6,669 bases of DNA from NCBI GenBank assembly GCA_913009765.1, contig CAJVYT010000245.1, positions 1 through 6,669 of the forward strand, read 5' to 3'. The notes beneath the pieces were generated by a model. That model saw only the letters and a program-made list of their open reading frames with translations. It was not told the origin of the DNA and did not search any database. The number at the start of each line of letters is the position of its first letter. The first letter of the stretch is position 1. Source of the DNA: an uncultured candidate division Zixibacteria bacterium. GTDB lineage: Bacteria > Zixibacteria > MSB-5A5 > GN15 > FEB-12. Below, one piece after another: positions 1 to 6,540 of the stretch. The position numbers and the translations under genes are program-made.

Positions 1-33
1 TTTTGTTTTTTTTTTTTTCTCTGTTTTTTTTTT
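1..33. other. Poly-T sequencing artefact at the contig end
   Basis: This stretch is almost entirely T, with a few G and C interruptions before base 24. Bases 24-33 are exactly ten T's directly abutting the adapter. The Illumina flow-cell P5 oligonucleotide carries a poly-T linker 5' of AATGATACGG, so this is what a read running through a short insert and the whole adapter would show on the opposite strand. Bases 1-23 are probably unreliable calls beyond the end of the template. I see no biological signal here. Confidence 0.9.
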
Positions 34-91
34 AATGATACGGCGACCACCGAGATCTACACTCTTTCCCTACACGACGCTCTTCCGATCT
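34..91 (+). other. Illumina P5 / TruSeq universal adapter (contaminant)
   Basis: The 58 bases begin AATGATACGGCGACCACCGA and end GCTCTTCCGATCT, matching the complete TruSeq universal adapter as I know it, with no mismatch that I can see. It is technical sequence left untrimmed and assembled onto the contig end. Genomic sequence begins at base 92, in the middle of the flhB reading frame, so the apparent upstream region of this gene is not real. Confidence 0.98.
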
Positions 92-852
92 CCTTTGCGG
101 TAAATGTTGCTCAGGTCGGGTTTAAAATTACCCCAAAAGCCATAGAACCAAAATTTGATAAACTTGATATTATCAAAGGTTCAAAAAAATTGGTTTCGAT
201 GAAATCTTTGGTACAGTTAATCAAAGATTCTATAAAACTGACAGTTATCGGTATTGTAGCTTACAAAACAATTGAAGGGAATTTTGACTCATTTTTCCTC
301 TTACCTGATATGTCAATTTTTCAGTTTGCATCAATTATGGGAAAACAAACACTTGCCTTGTCTCTTAAAATGGGTGGAGTGATTTTTGTTATTGCTATTT
401 TAGATTTTGCTTATCAGAAATATGAATTTGAAAAATCAATTAAGATGTCAAAACAAGATTTAAAAGATGAATACAAAGATACCGAGGGTTCACCTCAGTT
501 AAAAGCACGTGTTCGTCAGGTGCAGCGTGATATGGCTCGTTCACGAATGATGGATGCGGTACCTCTTGCTGACGTTGTGGTTGCAAACCCTACCCATATT
601 GCGGTTGCATTAAAATATGATGCTGATAAAGGGGATGCACCTTTTGTCTTAGCCAAAGGTGAACGTAAGATTGCTCAAAAAATTAAACAGATAGCAAAAG
701 ATAATGGTGTACCGGTTATCGAAGATAAACCGCTTGCCCGTGCTTTGTTTAAAATTTGCAACATCGGTGATATGGTACCTGCAAATCTGTTTAAAGCAGT
801 TGCCGAAATTTTGGCTCATATTTATAGACTCAAAGGGAAGAAAGTAAACTAA
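92..852 (+). CDS. flhB: Flagellar export gate / substrate-specificity switch protein FlhB, 5'-truncated
   Basis: FlhB is an inner-membrane component of the flagellar type III export gate. Its self-cleaved cytoplasmic domain switches export from rod/hook to filament substrates. The reading frame is open from base 94 directly after the adapter (about 252 residues remain). By comparison with the usual length of about 350 residues, roughly the first 100, including the early membrane helices, are missing. The remnant starts with the family-typical loop (ITPKAIEPKFDKL, then IKGSKKLVS). Two hydrophobic segments follow (near TVIGIVAY and GVIFVIAILDFAY), then the charged linker with SKQDLKDEYKDTEGSP, and the cytoplasmic domain. 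The autocleavage motif NPTH lies at 586-597, in the context VVVANPTHIAVALKY, so cleavage is expected between N and P. The TTG at 190 is not the true start, because conserved FlhB sequence continues upstream of it. The stop codon is one base before the flhA ATG. Confidence 0.96.
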
Positions 853-853
853 T

Positions 854-2929
854 ATGCAAGATTCTCTCTTACAAAAAGTTACTTCCCACTCTGATATTTT
901 ATTAGCAGTAGGTTTTATAGGGATTATTGCAGTTCTCATCATACCGATACCGACGGTTCTGCTTGATTTTGCCTTAGCATTTAATATCACATTTTCAATA
1001 GTAATTTTACTGACAACTCTCTATATCAAAAAGCCGCTTGAATTATCTGTTTTTCCGGGGATGCTTTTAGTTGTGACGCTTTTGCGTTTGTCGTTAAACG
1101 TGGCATCAACAAGACTTATCCTTGGCGAGGGGTATGCCGGTGAGGTTATCAATTCATTTGGTAATTTTGTGGTACAGGGAAACTATGTTGTCGGTTTTAT
1201 CGTCTTTATTATTCTTGTCATAATTCAGTTTGTAGTTATCACTAAAGGTGCCGGACGTATTTCAGAAGTATCTGCACGATTTACATTAGATGCGATGCCC
1301 GGTAAACAGATGGCTATTGATGCTGATTTGAATGCCGGAATTCTTTCAGAAGAAGATGCCCGTACTCGTCGTGCCGAGATTGCAAGCGAGGCAGATTTTT
1401 ATGGAGCTATGGATGGTGCTTCTAAATTTGTTCGTGGTGATGCAATTGCCGGTATTTTAATTACCATGATAAATATAATAGGCGGTTTTATTATTGGAAT
1501 CGCAATAAATGATATGTCATTTACCGAATCAATTAAAACATATTCACTCCTTTCGATTGGTGATGGGCTCGTCACACAGATCCCATCACTTTTAGTATCT
1601 ACTGCCTCAGGTATTATTGTTACCCGTTCAACATCTGAATCAAATATGGGAACTGATCTTGCCAAACAGTTAACCAGACAACCAAGAGCTATCATGGTGG
1701 CATCAGCAGTTTTAATTTTATTCGGGTTATTACCGGGAATGCCAACGATTACTTTTCTTGTTTTAGGTGCTGTTGTTGGTGCTGTCGGATATATGTCGCA
1801 AGATGCTGTTAAGCAAAAAGAAGCTAATGAAGTAGAACAAAAACAAAAACAAGAACAAGCCGAAGAAGTAAAACCGCAGGATCGCACTGAAGATTTACTT
1901 AAAGTTGATTCGCTTGGACTTGGAATCGGTTATGGCTTGATTCCGCTTGTTGATGTAAAGCAGGGTGGCGATCTCTTAAGCAGAGTAGGTACTATTCGTA
2001 AACAGCTTGCAACCGAGCTTGGTGTCATAGTTCCATCAGTGCGTATCCGTGATAATGTGCAGCTGAATCCAAATGAATATCAGGTAAAGATTAAAGGGAT
2101 TACCATAGCAAAGTTTGAATTGATGGTTGACCATTTGTTAGCTATCAATCCGGGTTTTGTCGATGATAAATTAGATGGATTTGACACTACTGACCCTGCT
2201 TTTGGTTTACAGGCTACTTGGATTATTCCAAATCTCAAAGAGATAGCAGAAGCAAAAGGTTTTACTGTTGTTGAGCCTGCTGCTGTAGTTGCAACACACT
2301 TAACCGAAGTCATCAGAAACGCATCAGCAGAAATTCTCTCTCGTCAGGATGTTCAAAAACTTGTTGATACATTAAAAGAAGATTATCCAGCACTGGTTGA
2401 ATCTGTCATACCGGAAATTGTCCCGCTTGGTTCTTTACAAAAAGTTCTCGTGTCACTCTTGTCTGAAAAAGTTCCGATTCGTGATTTAGCTACAATTTTA
2501 GAAACTACATCTGATTATATCGGTGCTACAAAAGATTCTGATGTTTTAGCAGAATATGTTCGTATGTCGCTCAAGCGTCAGATAACAGACCTTTATCGTG
2601 ATAAGAGTGGAAAAATAAATGTCTTTACGATAGATCCTCAAATAGAACAACAATTAGCAGACTCTGTCCAGAATACCAAACAAGGTTTGATGCTTGTGAT
2701 GGATCCTGCCATGACAGAAGTACTCATAGAAAAAATTAAATCACATGCCGAATTGATGCAGTCCGCCGGATATGTTCCGGTTTGTATCTGCTCGCCGAAT
2801 ATCAGGCTCGCTTTGCGGAGATTAGTCGAAGCGTCTTGTCCGTCACTGGCTGTGGTTTCATATAACGAAATATTACCTGTTGTTGAGCTGGTCTCAACCG
2901 GGATGGTGAGGTTAAACGATGATAATTAA
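854..2929 (+). CDS. flhA: Flagellar export gate protein FlhA
   Basis: FlhA (691 residues, normal family length) forms the nonameric ring of the flagellar type III export gate. It uses proton motive force and docks export chaperone-substrate complexes. The N-terminal half is strongly hydrophobic, with segments near residues 15-33, 37-56, 65-80, 112-130, 198-218, 232-256, 280-296 and 299-315, fitting the eight-helix layout. The conserved cytoplasmic FHIPEP-type loop is at about 131-198 (ARFTLDAMPGKQMAIDADLN, then KFVRGDAIAG). The GDGLVTQIPSLLVS block is at 236-249. A Gln/Glu/Lys-rich linker at about 318-350 leads to the cytoplasmic domain, which opens with LGIGYGLIPLVD, the typical start of this domain. 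The ATG at 854 directly follows the flhB stop, with a weak AAAGGGAAG-like ribosome site about 16 bases upstream. The 3' end overlaps flhF by 11 bases. No anomalies seen. Confidence 0.98.
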   Translation: MQDSLLQKVTSHSDILLAVGFIGIIAVLIIPIPTVLLDFALAFNITFSIVILLTTLYIKKPLELSVFPGMLLVVTLLRLSLNVASTRLILGEGYAGEVINSFGNFVVQGNYVVGFIVFIILVIIQFVVITKGAGRISEVSARFTLDAMPGKQMAIDADLNAGILSEEDARTRRAEIASEADFYGAMDGASKFVRGDAIAGILITMINIIGGFIIGIAINDMSFTESIKTYSLLSIGDGLVTQIPSLLVSTASGIIVTRSTSESNMGTDLAKQLTRQPRAIMVASAVLILFGLLPGMPTITFLVLGAVVGAVGYMSQDAVKQKEANEVEQKQKQEQAEEVKPQDRTEDLLKVDSLGLGIGYGLIPLVDVKQGGDLLSRVGTIRKQLATELGVIVPSVRIRDNVQLNPNEYQVKIKGITIAKFELMVDHLLAINPGFVDDKLDGFDTTDPAFGLQATWIIPNLKEIAEAKGFTVVEPAAVVATHLTEVIRNASAEILSRQDVQKLVDTLKEDYPALVESVIPEIVPLGSLQKVLVSLLSEKVPIRDLATILETTSDYIGATKDSDVLAEYVRMSLKRQITDLYRDKSGKINVFTIDPQIEQQLADSVQNTKQGLMLVMDPAMTEVLIEKIKSHAELMQSAGYVPVCICSPNIRLALRRLVEASCPSLAVVSYNEILPVVELVSTGMVRLNDDN
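2908..2912 (+). promoter_or_regulatory. Ribosome binding site for flhF inside flhA
   Basis: GAGGT lies within the last codons of flhA, six bases before the flhF ATG at 2919. It supports that start codon and implies translational coupling with flhA. Confidence 0.6.
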
Positions 2930-4052
2930 AACATTTCGAGCTGAAACATCTTCGGCAGCATTAAAACGGGTGCGTGAAGAAATGGGTGGAGATGCCATAG
3001 TTTTAAAAACGACACAGGAATCTGGTGCTTTAGGAAGAATTATTTACGAAGTCACTGCCTGTTTGGAAAATCCAACAGTCGGACAAAGTTCAAAAATCTT
3101 TCCGGATGAAAACAAATCGGTACCTGCAGTTGAGAAAAAACCATCTGTTCCTTCTGAAAAAGAAGTGCAAGCAAATCCTCCTTCGGTTGATGTAGTTTCT
3201 GGTGATATTTGGCAAAAACGGTATGAAAAACTTGAGTTAAAAATCAACACATTTTTGAATTCAGATACAGTTAACCAAAAAAAGGATGATTCTCCATTTA
3301 GTTCTGTTGTAGAGCAGCTGAATGCTCATGATGTCAGCCAAGCATTTATTAAAGAGTTTAGAGCCGAGTTAGAAGAATCTTATGATGGTTCTGATGATGT
3401 GATGATTTTTGCTAAGCTGAAATTAGCAGAAAAAATTATTCAGTATACCACCGATGATTTTTCACTTGAAATTGGTGATAAACTTGCGGTTGTAGGTCCT
3501 GCCGGTGCCGGGAAGTCATCTATTATGGGGAAATTAGCGGCATCACTTGTGATAAAAGAGAAAAAGAAAGTAACGCTATTAACATTAGATGATGTTAAAA
3601 TGGGTGCCTATGATGAAACAGCTGCGTATGCTGAAATTTTGGGTGCCGATTATGCTGACAATCGCACAGCAGTTGAGTCATCACATAATAATGAGACAAT
3701 TACACTCATTGATACGGTTGCAACACCTCAGATTATAGAAAACATAGTTCCGATAAATGACAAACTTGATGCAATCGGTACGACCTATCGGCTTGCGGTT
3801 TTTTCAGCAATTATGAGGTCTAAAGATGTTGCGGCAATGACTGAACAAATGCAGGCAATTCATCCGACCCATCTTGTCATAACAAAAACAGATATGACAG
3901 ATTGTCTGGGAACACTTATTACAGCAGCTCATTCGTTTGATTTAAAAATTGTATATACAACTGATTCTCCGGGTGGAATAGGGGAATTGCATACGCCTCA
4001 AGTAGAAAAACTCGTGAATGAAATTCTGCAAGTAGAGGCTGCAAGTGAATAG
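2919..4052 (+). CDS. flhF: SRP-type GTPase FlhF, with divergent GTPase motifs
   Basis: FlhF is a GTPase of the Ffh/FtsY (SIMIBI) group that recruits early flagellar components to the membrane and determines where flagella form. At 377 residues it has a typical layout. The basic N-terminal B domain begins MIIKTFRAETSSAALKRVRE and continues through GGDAIVLKTT. A low-complexity linker (about 50-130) is followed by an N-domain-like helical region (about 130-182) and the G domain. G1 is intact (GPAGAGKSS, 193-201) and G4 is recognisable (TKTD, 322-325; TKLD is usual). G2, normally DTYR, reads DDVK (224-227). G3, normally DTAGR, reads DTVAT (265-269). G5 may be SPGG (350-353). The stretch between G2 and G3 also looks shorter than usual. 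Family membership rests on the N terminus, P-loop, G4 and position between flhA and flhG. Nucleotide binding is plausible, but normal GTP hydrolysis and SRP-like dimer catalysis are doubtful. It overlaps flhA by 11 bases and flhG by 8. Confidence 0.93.
   Translation: MIIKTFRAETSSAALKRVREEMGGDAIVLKTTQESGALGRIIYEVTACLENPTVGQSSKIFPDENKSVPAVEKKPSVPSEKEVQANPPSVDVVSGDIWQKRYEKLELKINTFLNSDTVNQKKDDSPFSSVVEQLNAHDVSQAFIKEFRAELEESYDGSDDVMIFAKLKLAEKIIQYTTDDFSLEIGDKLAVVGPAGAGKSSIMGKLAASLVIKEKKKVTLLTLDDVKMGAYDETAAYAEILGADYADNRTAVESSHNNETITLIDTVATPQIIENIVPINDKLDAIGTTYRLAVFSAIMRSKDVAAMTEQMQAIHPTHLVITKTDMTDCLGTLITAAHSFDLKIVYTTDSPGGIGELHTPQVEKLVNEILQVEAASE
4034..4038 (+). promoter_or_regulatory. Ribosome binding site deciding the GTG start of flhG
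   Basis: AGAGG, within the end of flhF, is six bases upstream of GTG at 4045. This spacing favours the GTG over the in-frame TTG at 4060, which has no comparable site at good distance. Confidence 0.55.
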
Positions 4053-4902
4053 ATTACAATTGCACAAAAAAGATTTTACACAAAAGAAATCACAAAAAAA
4101 ACTGATTTCAATTCTCTCCGGTAAAGGCGGAGTTGGGAAATCTGTTATTGTTTATAACCTTGCCGATACAATTGCACGCATGGGTAAACGAGTTCTTGTT
4201 GTTGACGCTGATGTTAATTTTGGTAATCAGCATGTACTTGCAAATATTAATGTTGATTATGGATTCCGTCAGTTTGCCAAAGGTCAACTCTCCTTAAAAG
4301 AAGCAGTTCTAAAAATTTCTCAAAGAGTTTCGCTTTTAGCATCGGTTAACTCAATTGGTCTCTTTGATGAAATAGATATTCCGACTATTGCAAATTGCAT
4401 GAACCAAATTCGTACCTATACGGAAGATTTTGATATCGTGTTAATTGATCATAGTTCCGGTGTTAATAAACATTCATCGGTAATGGCTTATGGGGCTGAT
4501 ATAGTTTTAACAGTATTGGTACCTGAATTAACATCTATCTCAGACAGTTATGGGTTATTTAAATACTTACATGATATCAATGCCGATTTAGATTGTCGCT
4601 TTTTGGTCAATCGTGCCGAAACATCTGAAGAGGCTGAGTATATCTACGCCAAGCTTTGTGCCGTAGCTGAACGATTCGTTGAATCAATTCCAAAATATTT
4701 TGGATATCTCAAAGAAAATGATGATTTCCGAAAAGCGGTAGCTTCACAAAAAACAGTCTTTGAGTCCAATCCGAATTCAGAGGTGTCAATAGAGCTTAAC
4801 GTTTTGGCTCATAAGCTCTTAGAGACTGAAGCCCCAATAGATTTTTTTAACTCATTTGAAAGAATAAATAAAACTGCGGCGACTGCCGATATAAAGGAAT
4901 AG
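4045..4902 (+). CDS. flhG: MinD-like ATPase FlhG (FleN/YlxH), flagellar number regulator
   Basis: FlhG is a ParA/MinD-type ATPase that limits flagellar number, binds FlhF and helps assemble the C-ring. This 285-residue protein has the deviant Walker A motif GKGGVGKS (26-33, with the signature lysine K27), a second nucleotide motif VVDADVNFGN (52-61), and a Walker B strand DIVLID (130-135). The C-terminal half carries FLVNRAET (186-193) and the pattern KYFGYLKENDDFRKAVASQ (217-235), which matches the YLGxIxxDxxVxxAVxxQ region of FlhG/MinD. Two oddities stand out. The residues after the Walker B aspartate read HSSGV, where DTGAG or DTPAG is usual. The N terminus (NRLQLHKKDF) lacks the DQAxxLR motif that stimulates FlhF GTPase in studied homologues. 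The GTG start overlaps the flhF end by 8 bases, suggesting coupled translation. The nearest alternative is a general MinD/ParA protein, but position next to flhF makes FlhG much more likely. Confidence 0.93.
   Translation: MNRLQLHKKDFTQKKSQKKLISILSGKGGVGKSVIVYNLADTIARMGKRVLVVDADVNFGNQHVLANINVDYGFRQFAKGQLSLKEAVLKISQRVSLLASVNSIGLFDEIDIPTIANCMNQIRTYTEDFDIVLIDHSSGVNKHSSVMAYGADIVLTVLVPELTSISDSYGLFKYLHDINADLDCRFLVNRAETSEEAEYIYAKLCAVAERFVESIPKYFGYLKENDDFRKAVASQKTVFESNPNSEVSIELNVLAHKLLETEAPIDFFNSFERINKTAATADIKE
4865..4892 (+). promoter_or_regulatory. Possible sigma-28 (FliA) promoter before fliA
   Basis: TAAA at 4865-4868 and GCCGATAT at 4885-4892 are separated by 16 bases. The enterobacterial FliA consensus is TAAA, about 15 bases, then GCCGATAA. 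The match sits at the end of flhG, just upstream of the sigma-28 gene, which would fit autoregulation. Against it, GCCGAT is also a common Ala-Asp codon pair in this window, and the predicted transcript start would fall at or after the fliA ribosome site, leaving a very short leader. Confidence 0.2.
4893..4898 (+). promoter_or_regulatory. Ribosome binding site of fliA
   Basis: AAAGGA lies 11 bases before the ATG at 4910, inside the last codons of flhG. The spacing is slightly long, but it is the best site for any fliA start. The alternative ATG at 4949 has only an A-rich AAGAAG-like stretch upstream. Confidence 0.5.
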
Positions 4903-4909
4903 CATACTT

Positions 4910-5782
4910 ATGGTTAGCACAGTAAAAGAAAAGAAGAAAAAAAGCAGCATGGCTAAACAAACAATTGTTTCAAAAAGCCGGGAAGCAGTAGTTAAACCTA
5001 AACGTGTCAAGAAATGGGATGTCGCACCTCATGAATGGACACGGTATTGGAATGACCGTTCTCCTGAACGACGCCGAAAACTTCTTGATAAATATGTGCC
5101 GCTCGTACAGAATGTGGCAACACGAATGGCGATGGGGTTTCCTCGTTCGGTTGAAATTAATGATTTAGTTTCAACAGGTGTTATTGGTCTTATTGAAGCA
5201 TTTAAAAATTACGATCCCGACAGAGGTGTGAAGTTTGAAACCTATGCTGTTCCCCGTATTCGAGGAGCAATCTTGGATGAACTCCGAGCCTTAGACTGGG
5301 TGCCTCGTTCTACACGGGCAAAATCACGTGAAATTGATAGAGCCTTAACTATTCTTGAAAATATTCACGGACGAAAACCGGAAAAACATGAACTGGCAAA
5401 ACAGATGAATCTTACAATGCCTGAATTACATGCCGCTTTAGGCGATGTATCGGGAACCCATATTTTATCTCTTGATGAAGTTATCTATCGTGAAGATGAT
5501 AATCGCCAAGTACCAAGGATTGAAACAGTTGTAGACCGTGAAACTATTTCGGTCTTAAGTGATATTGAAAAAGCTGAATTAAAAACATTTTTGGGTGTAG
5601 CAATAAACAAACTTACTCAACAGGAAAAACTGGTTATTGCTCTTTATTATTTTGAAGAATTAACCTTAAAAGAAATTGGCGAAGTGATGACTATTTCTGA
5701 ATCACGTGTATCTCAGATTCATACAAAATCTGTTATGAAATTGAGAAACATGGTGAGAGAAAAGTTTGCTTTGACCGGTTAA
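4910..5782 (+). CDS. fliA: Flagellar sigma factor FliA (sigma-28/SigD/WhiG type)
   Basis: This sigma-70 family, group 3 factor directs RNA polymerase to late flagellar genes and is usually held back by the anti-sigma factor FlgM. Region 2 covers about residues 57-133, with EINDLVSTGVIGLIEAFKNY (82-101), VKFETYAVPRIRGAILDELR (107-126) and the hallmark DWVPRS (129-134). Region 3 spans about 136-190 (RKPEKHELAKQMNL). Region 4 spans about 222-287, with the helix-turn-helix TLKEIGEVMTISESRVSQIH (252-271). At 290 residues it is longer than E. coli FliA (239) or B. subtilis SigD (254). The excess is largely a lysine-rich N-terminal extension of about 35-40 residues (KEKKKK near the start, KPKRVKKWD at 29-37). 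A start at M14 (base 4949) would shorten but not remove it. The start is seven bases after the flhG stop. No flgM is visible here. Confidence 0.96.
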   Translation: MVSTVKEKKKKSSMAKQTIVSKSREAVVKPKRVKKWDVAPHEWTRYWNDRSPERRRKLLDKYVPLVQNVATRMAMGFPRSVEINDLVSTGVIGLIEAFKNYDPDRGVKFETYAVPRIRGAILDELRALDWVPRSTRAKSREIDRALTILENIHGRKPEKHELAKQMNLTMPELHAALGDVSGTHILSLDEVIYREDDNRQVPRIETVVDRETISVLSDIEKAELKTFLGVAINKLTQQEKLVIALYYFEELTLKEIGEVMTISESRVSQIHTKSVMKLRNMVREKFALTG

Positions 5783-5793
5783 AAAAATATGAA

Positions 5794-5799
5794 AAGGAG
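5794..5799 (+). promoter_or_regulatory. Strong ribosome binding site for the 106-residue protein
   Basis: AAGGAG, eight bases before the ATG at 5808, is the best Shine-Dalgarno match in the window. It is strong evidence that this small, low-complexity reading frame is translated. Confidence 0.8.
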
Positions 5800-5807
5800 C
5801 CGCTGAG

Positions 5808-6128
5808 ATGGATGAATTATATTGCTCTGTTGACAATCTATCCGGTGTTTCGACAACTGAACGGGTGAACCCGTCTGACCGCTCCAGCAAGGATAAAAAG
5901 AAAAATGGTTTTTCTGAAGTCTTAAAAGAAAAGATGAAGGAAAAACTAAAAAAAGAACACGAACAAGACCTTGTCATTTTACATGAAGATGAAAATGAAG
6001 AGGAAGAAATACAAGAAGAAAATAAACAAGATGAACAACAACATGAAACGCAAGAAGAAGTATCAGAATCGGAAACAGAAAATTCTTCTGATAACTCCCC
6101 TGCAGAACATGTTGATTTCAAAGCATGA
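5808..6128 (+). CDS. Small highly charged hypothetical protein in the flagellar operon
   Basis: I do not recognise this 106-residue protein. The first 27 residues are polar with no signal peptide. Residues 28-50 are lysine-rich (10 lysines in 28-49) and include a probable amphipathic helix, NGFSEVLKEKMKEKLKKE (33-50). A short hydrophobic patch, DLVIL (54-58), follows. Residues 60-91 are extremely acidic (17 of 32 are Asp or Glu), and the tail is Ser/Asn/Glu-rich, likely disordered. There is no membrane segment, so it should be cytoplasmic. It lies 25 bases after fliA behind a strong ribosome site, and 16 bases before the next gene, so it is probably co-expressed with sigma-28 and the SwrB-like protein. 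A role as an adaptor or regulator in flagellar assembly is inference from context only. A long antisense reading frame over the same bases reads as Ser/Cys/Phe-rich low complexity and is not believed. Confidence 0.8.
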   Translation: MDELYCSVDNLSGVSTTERVNPSDRSSKDKKKNGFSEVLKEKMKEKLKKEHEQDLVILHEDENEEEEIQEENKQDEQQHETQEEVSESETENSSDNSPAEHVDFKA

Positions 6129-6130
6129 TA

Positions 6131-6135
6131 AAGGA
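6131..6135 (+). promoter_or_regulatory. Ribosome binding site of the SwrB/DUF2802-like gene
   Basis: AAGGA lies nine bases upstream of the ATG at 6145. It supports this start for a reading frame whose natural stop codon lies outside the window. Confidence 0.6.
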
Positions 6136-6144
6136 TAAGTGAAA

Positions 6145-6540
6145 ATGGAACTTTCACAAGAATTTTTGATAGATATGGCTATAAATGCTTTAGGGTATTT
6201 GTTCGCAGGAGTAATCTCTGTACTGCTCTATGCAATGTTACAAAAGAAAAAATCGACAGTTGAGTTAGATGAAATCGTAGAAGACTCAGCAATGTATGAA
6301 CAAGCAGCAGCAGAAAAGAAAGCAAATATAGAAACAACATCAAATAGAAAAGTAGAGTTTATAACTTTTGGGAACAATCATCAAGAAAGTATAGAGAAAC
6401 AACCGGTAATAAAAAATGATATTCCGCAAGGTCAGAACAATGGAAGAATGAATCGCAAGGAAGTTATAAATCTTGCCAAAAAAATGCTTTTAGCCGGTGC
6501 CAGTAATGAAAAAATAAAGAAAATTTTACCGGTATCAGAG
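6145..6540 (+). CDS. SwrB/DUF2802-like membrane-anchored flagellar protein, 3'-truncated
   Basis: The frame is open from ATG 6145 to the window end, but only the first 132 codons belong to this genome. Residues 11-32 (MAINALGYLFAGVISVLLYAML) form one N-terminal membrane helix, followed by a lysine-rich stop (QKKKS). A long polar linker follows (about 37-100). The last part, NRKEVINLAKKMLLAGASNEKIKKILPVSE (103-132), looks like the short helix-turn-helix-like motif at the C terminus of DUF2802, DUF6115 and SwrB-type proteins, where a glycine-rich turn and further helix normally follow. This layout and the position shortly after the sigma-28 gene match SwrB of B. subtilis, which follows sigD and promotes activation of the export apparatus. 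Assignment is by architecture and context, since sequence similarity is limited to that motif. Its real C terminus is lost at the composition break at about 6541. Confidence 0.7.

Noticed and set aside
1..33. Poly-T run as a terminator tail, poly(A) tract or phase-variable repeat
   Set aside because: It adjoins an intact sequencing adapter, and its last ten T's match the flow-cell oligonucleotide linker. No hairpin is present.
190..852. Taking TTG 190 as the start of a short 220-residue FlhB
   Set aside because: The same frame continues upstream to base 94 with conserved FlhB sequence (ITPKAIEPKFDKL). The gene is truncated by the contig end and adapter, so no true start is present.
1399..1887. 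Antisense open frame of 162 codons within flhA
   Set aside because: It lies opposite strongly conserved FlhA sequence, and its translation shows no family features or convincing start site.
3645..4171. Other GCCGAT occurrences (near 3645 and 4163) as sigma-28 promoters
   Set aside because: They encode in-frame Ala-Asp inside flhF and flhG and lack a TAAA box at a suitable distance that I could find.
5702..6157. Antisense open frame of 151 codons across the end of fliA and the acidic protein gene
   Set aside because: Its product is Ser/Cys/Phe-rich low complexity, the mirror of GAA/AAA-rich codons on the + strand, while the + strand frame has a near-ideal ribosome site and fits the operon.
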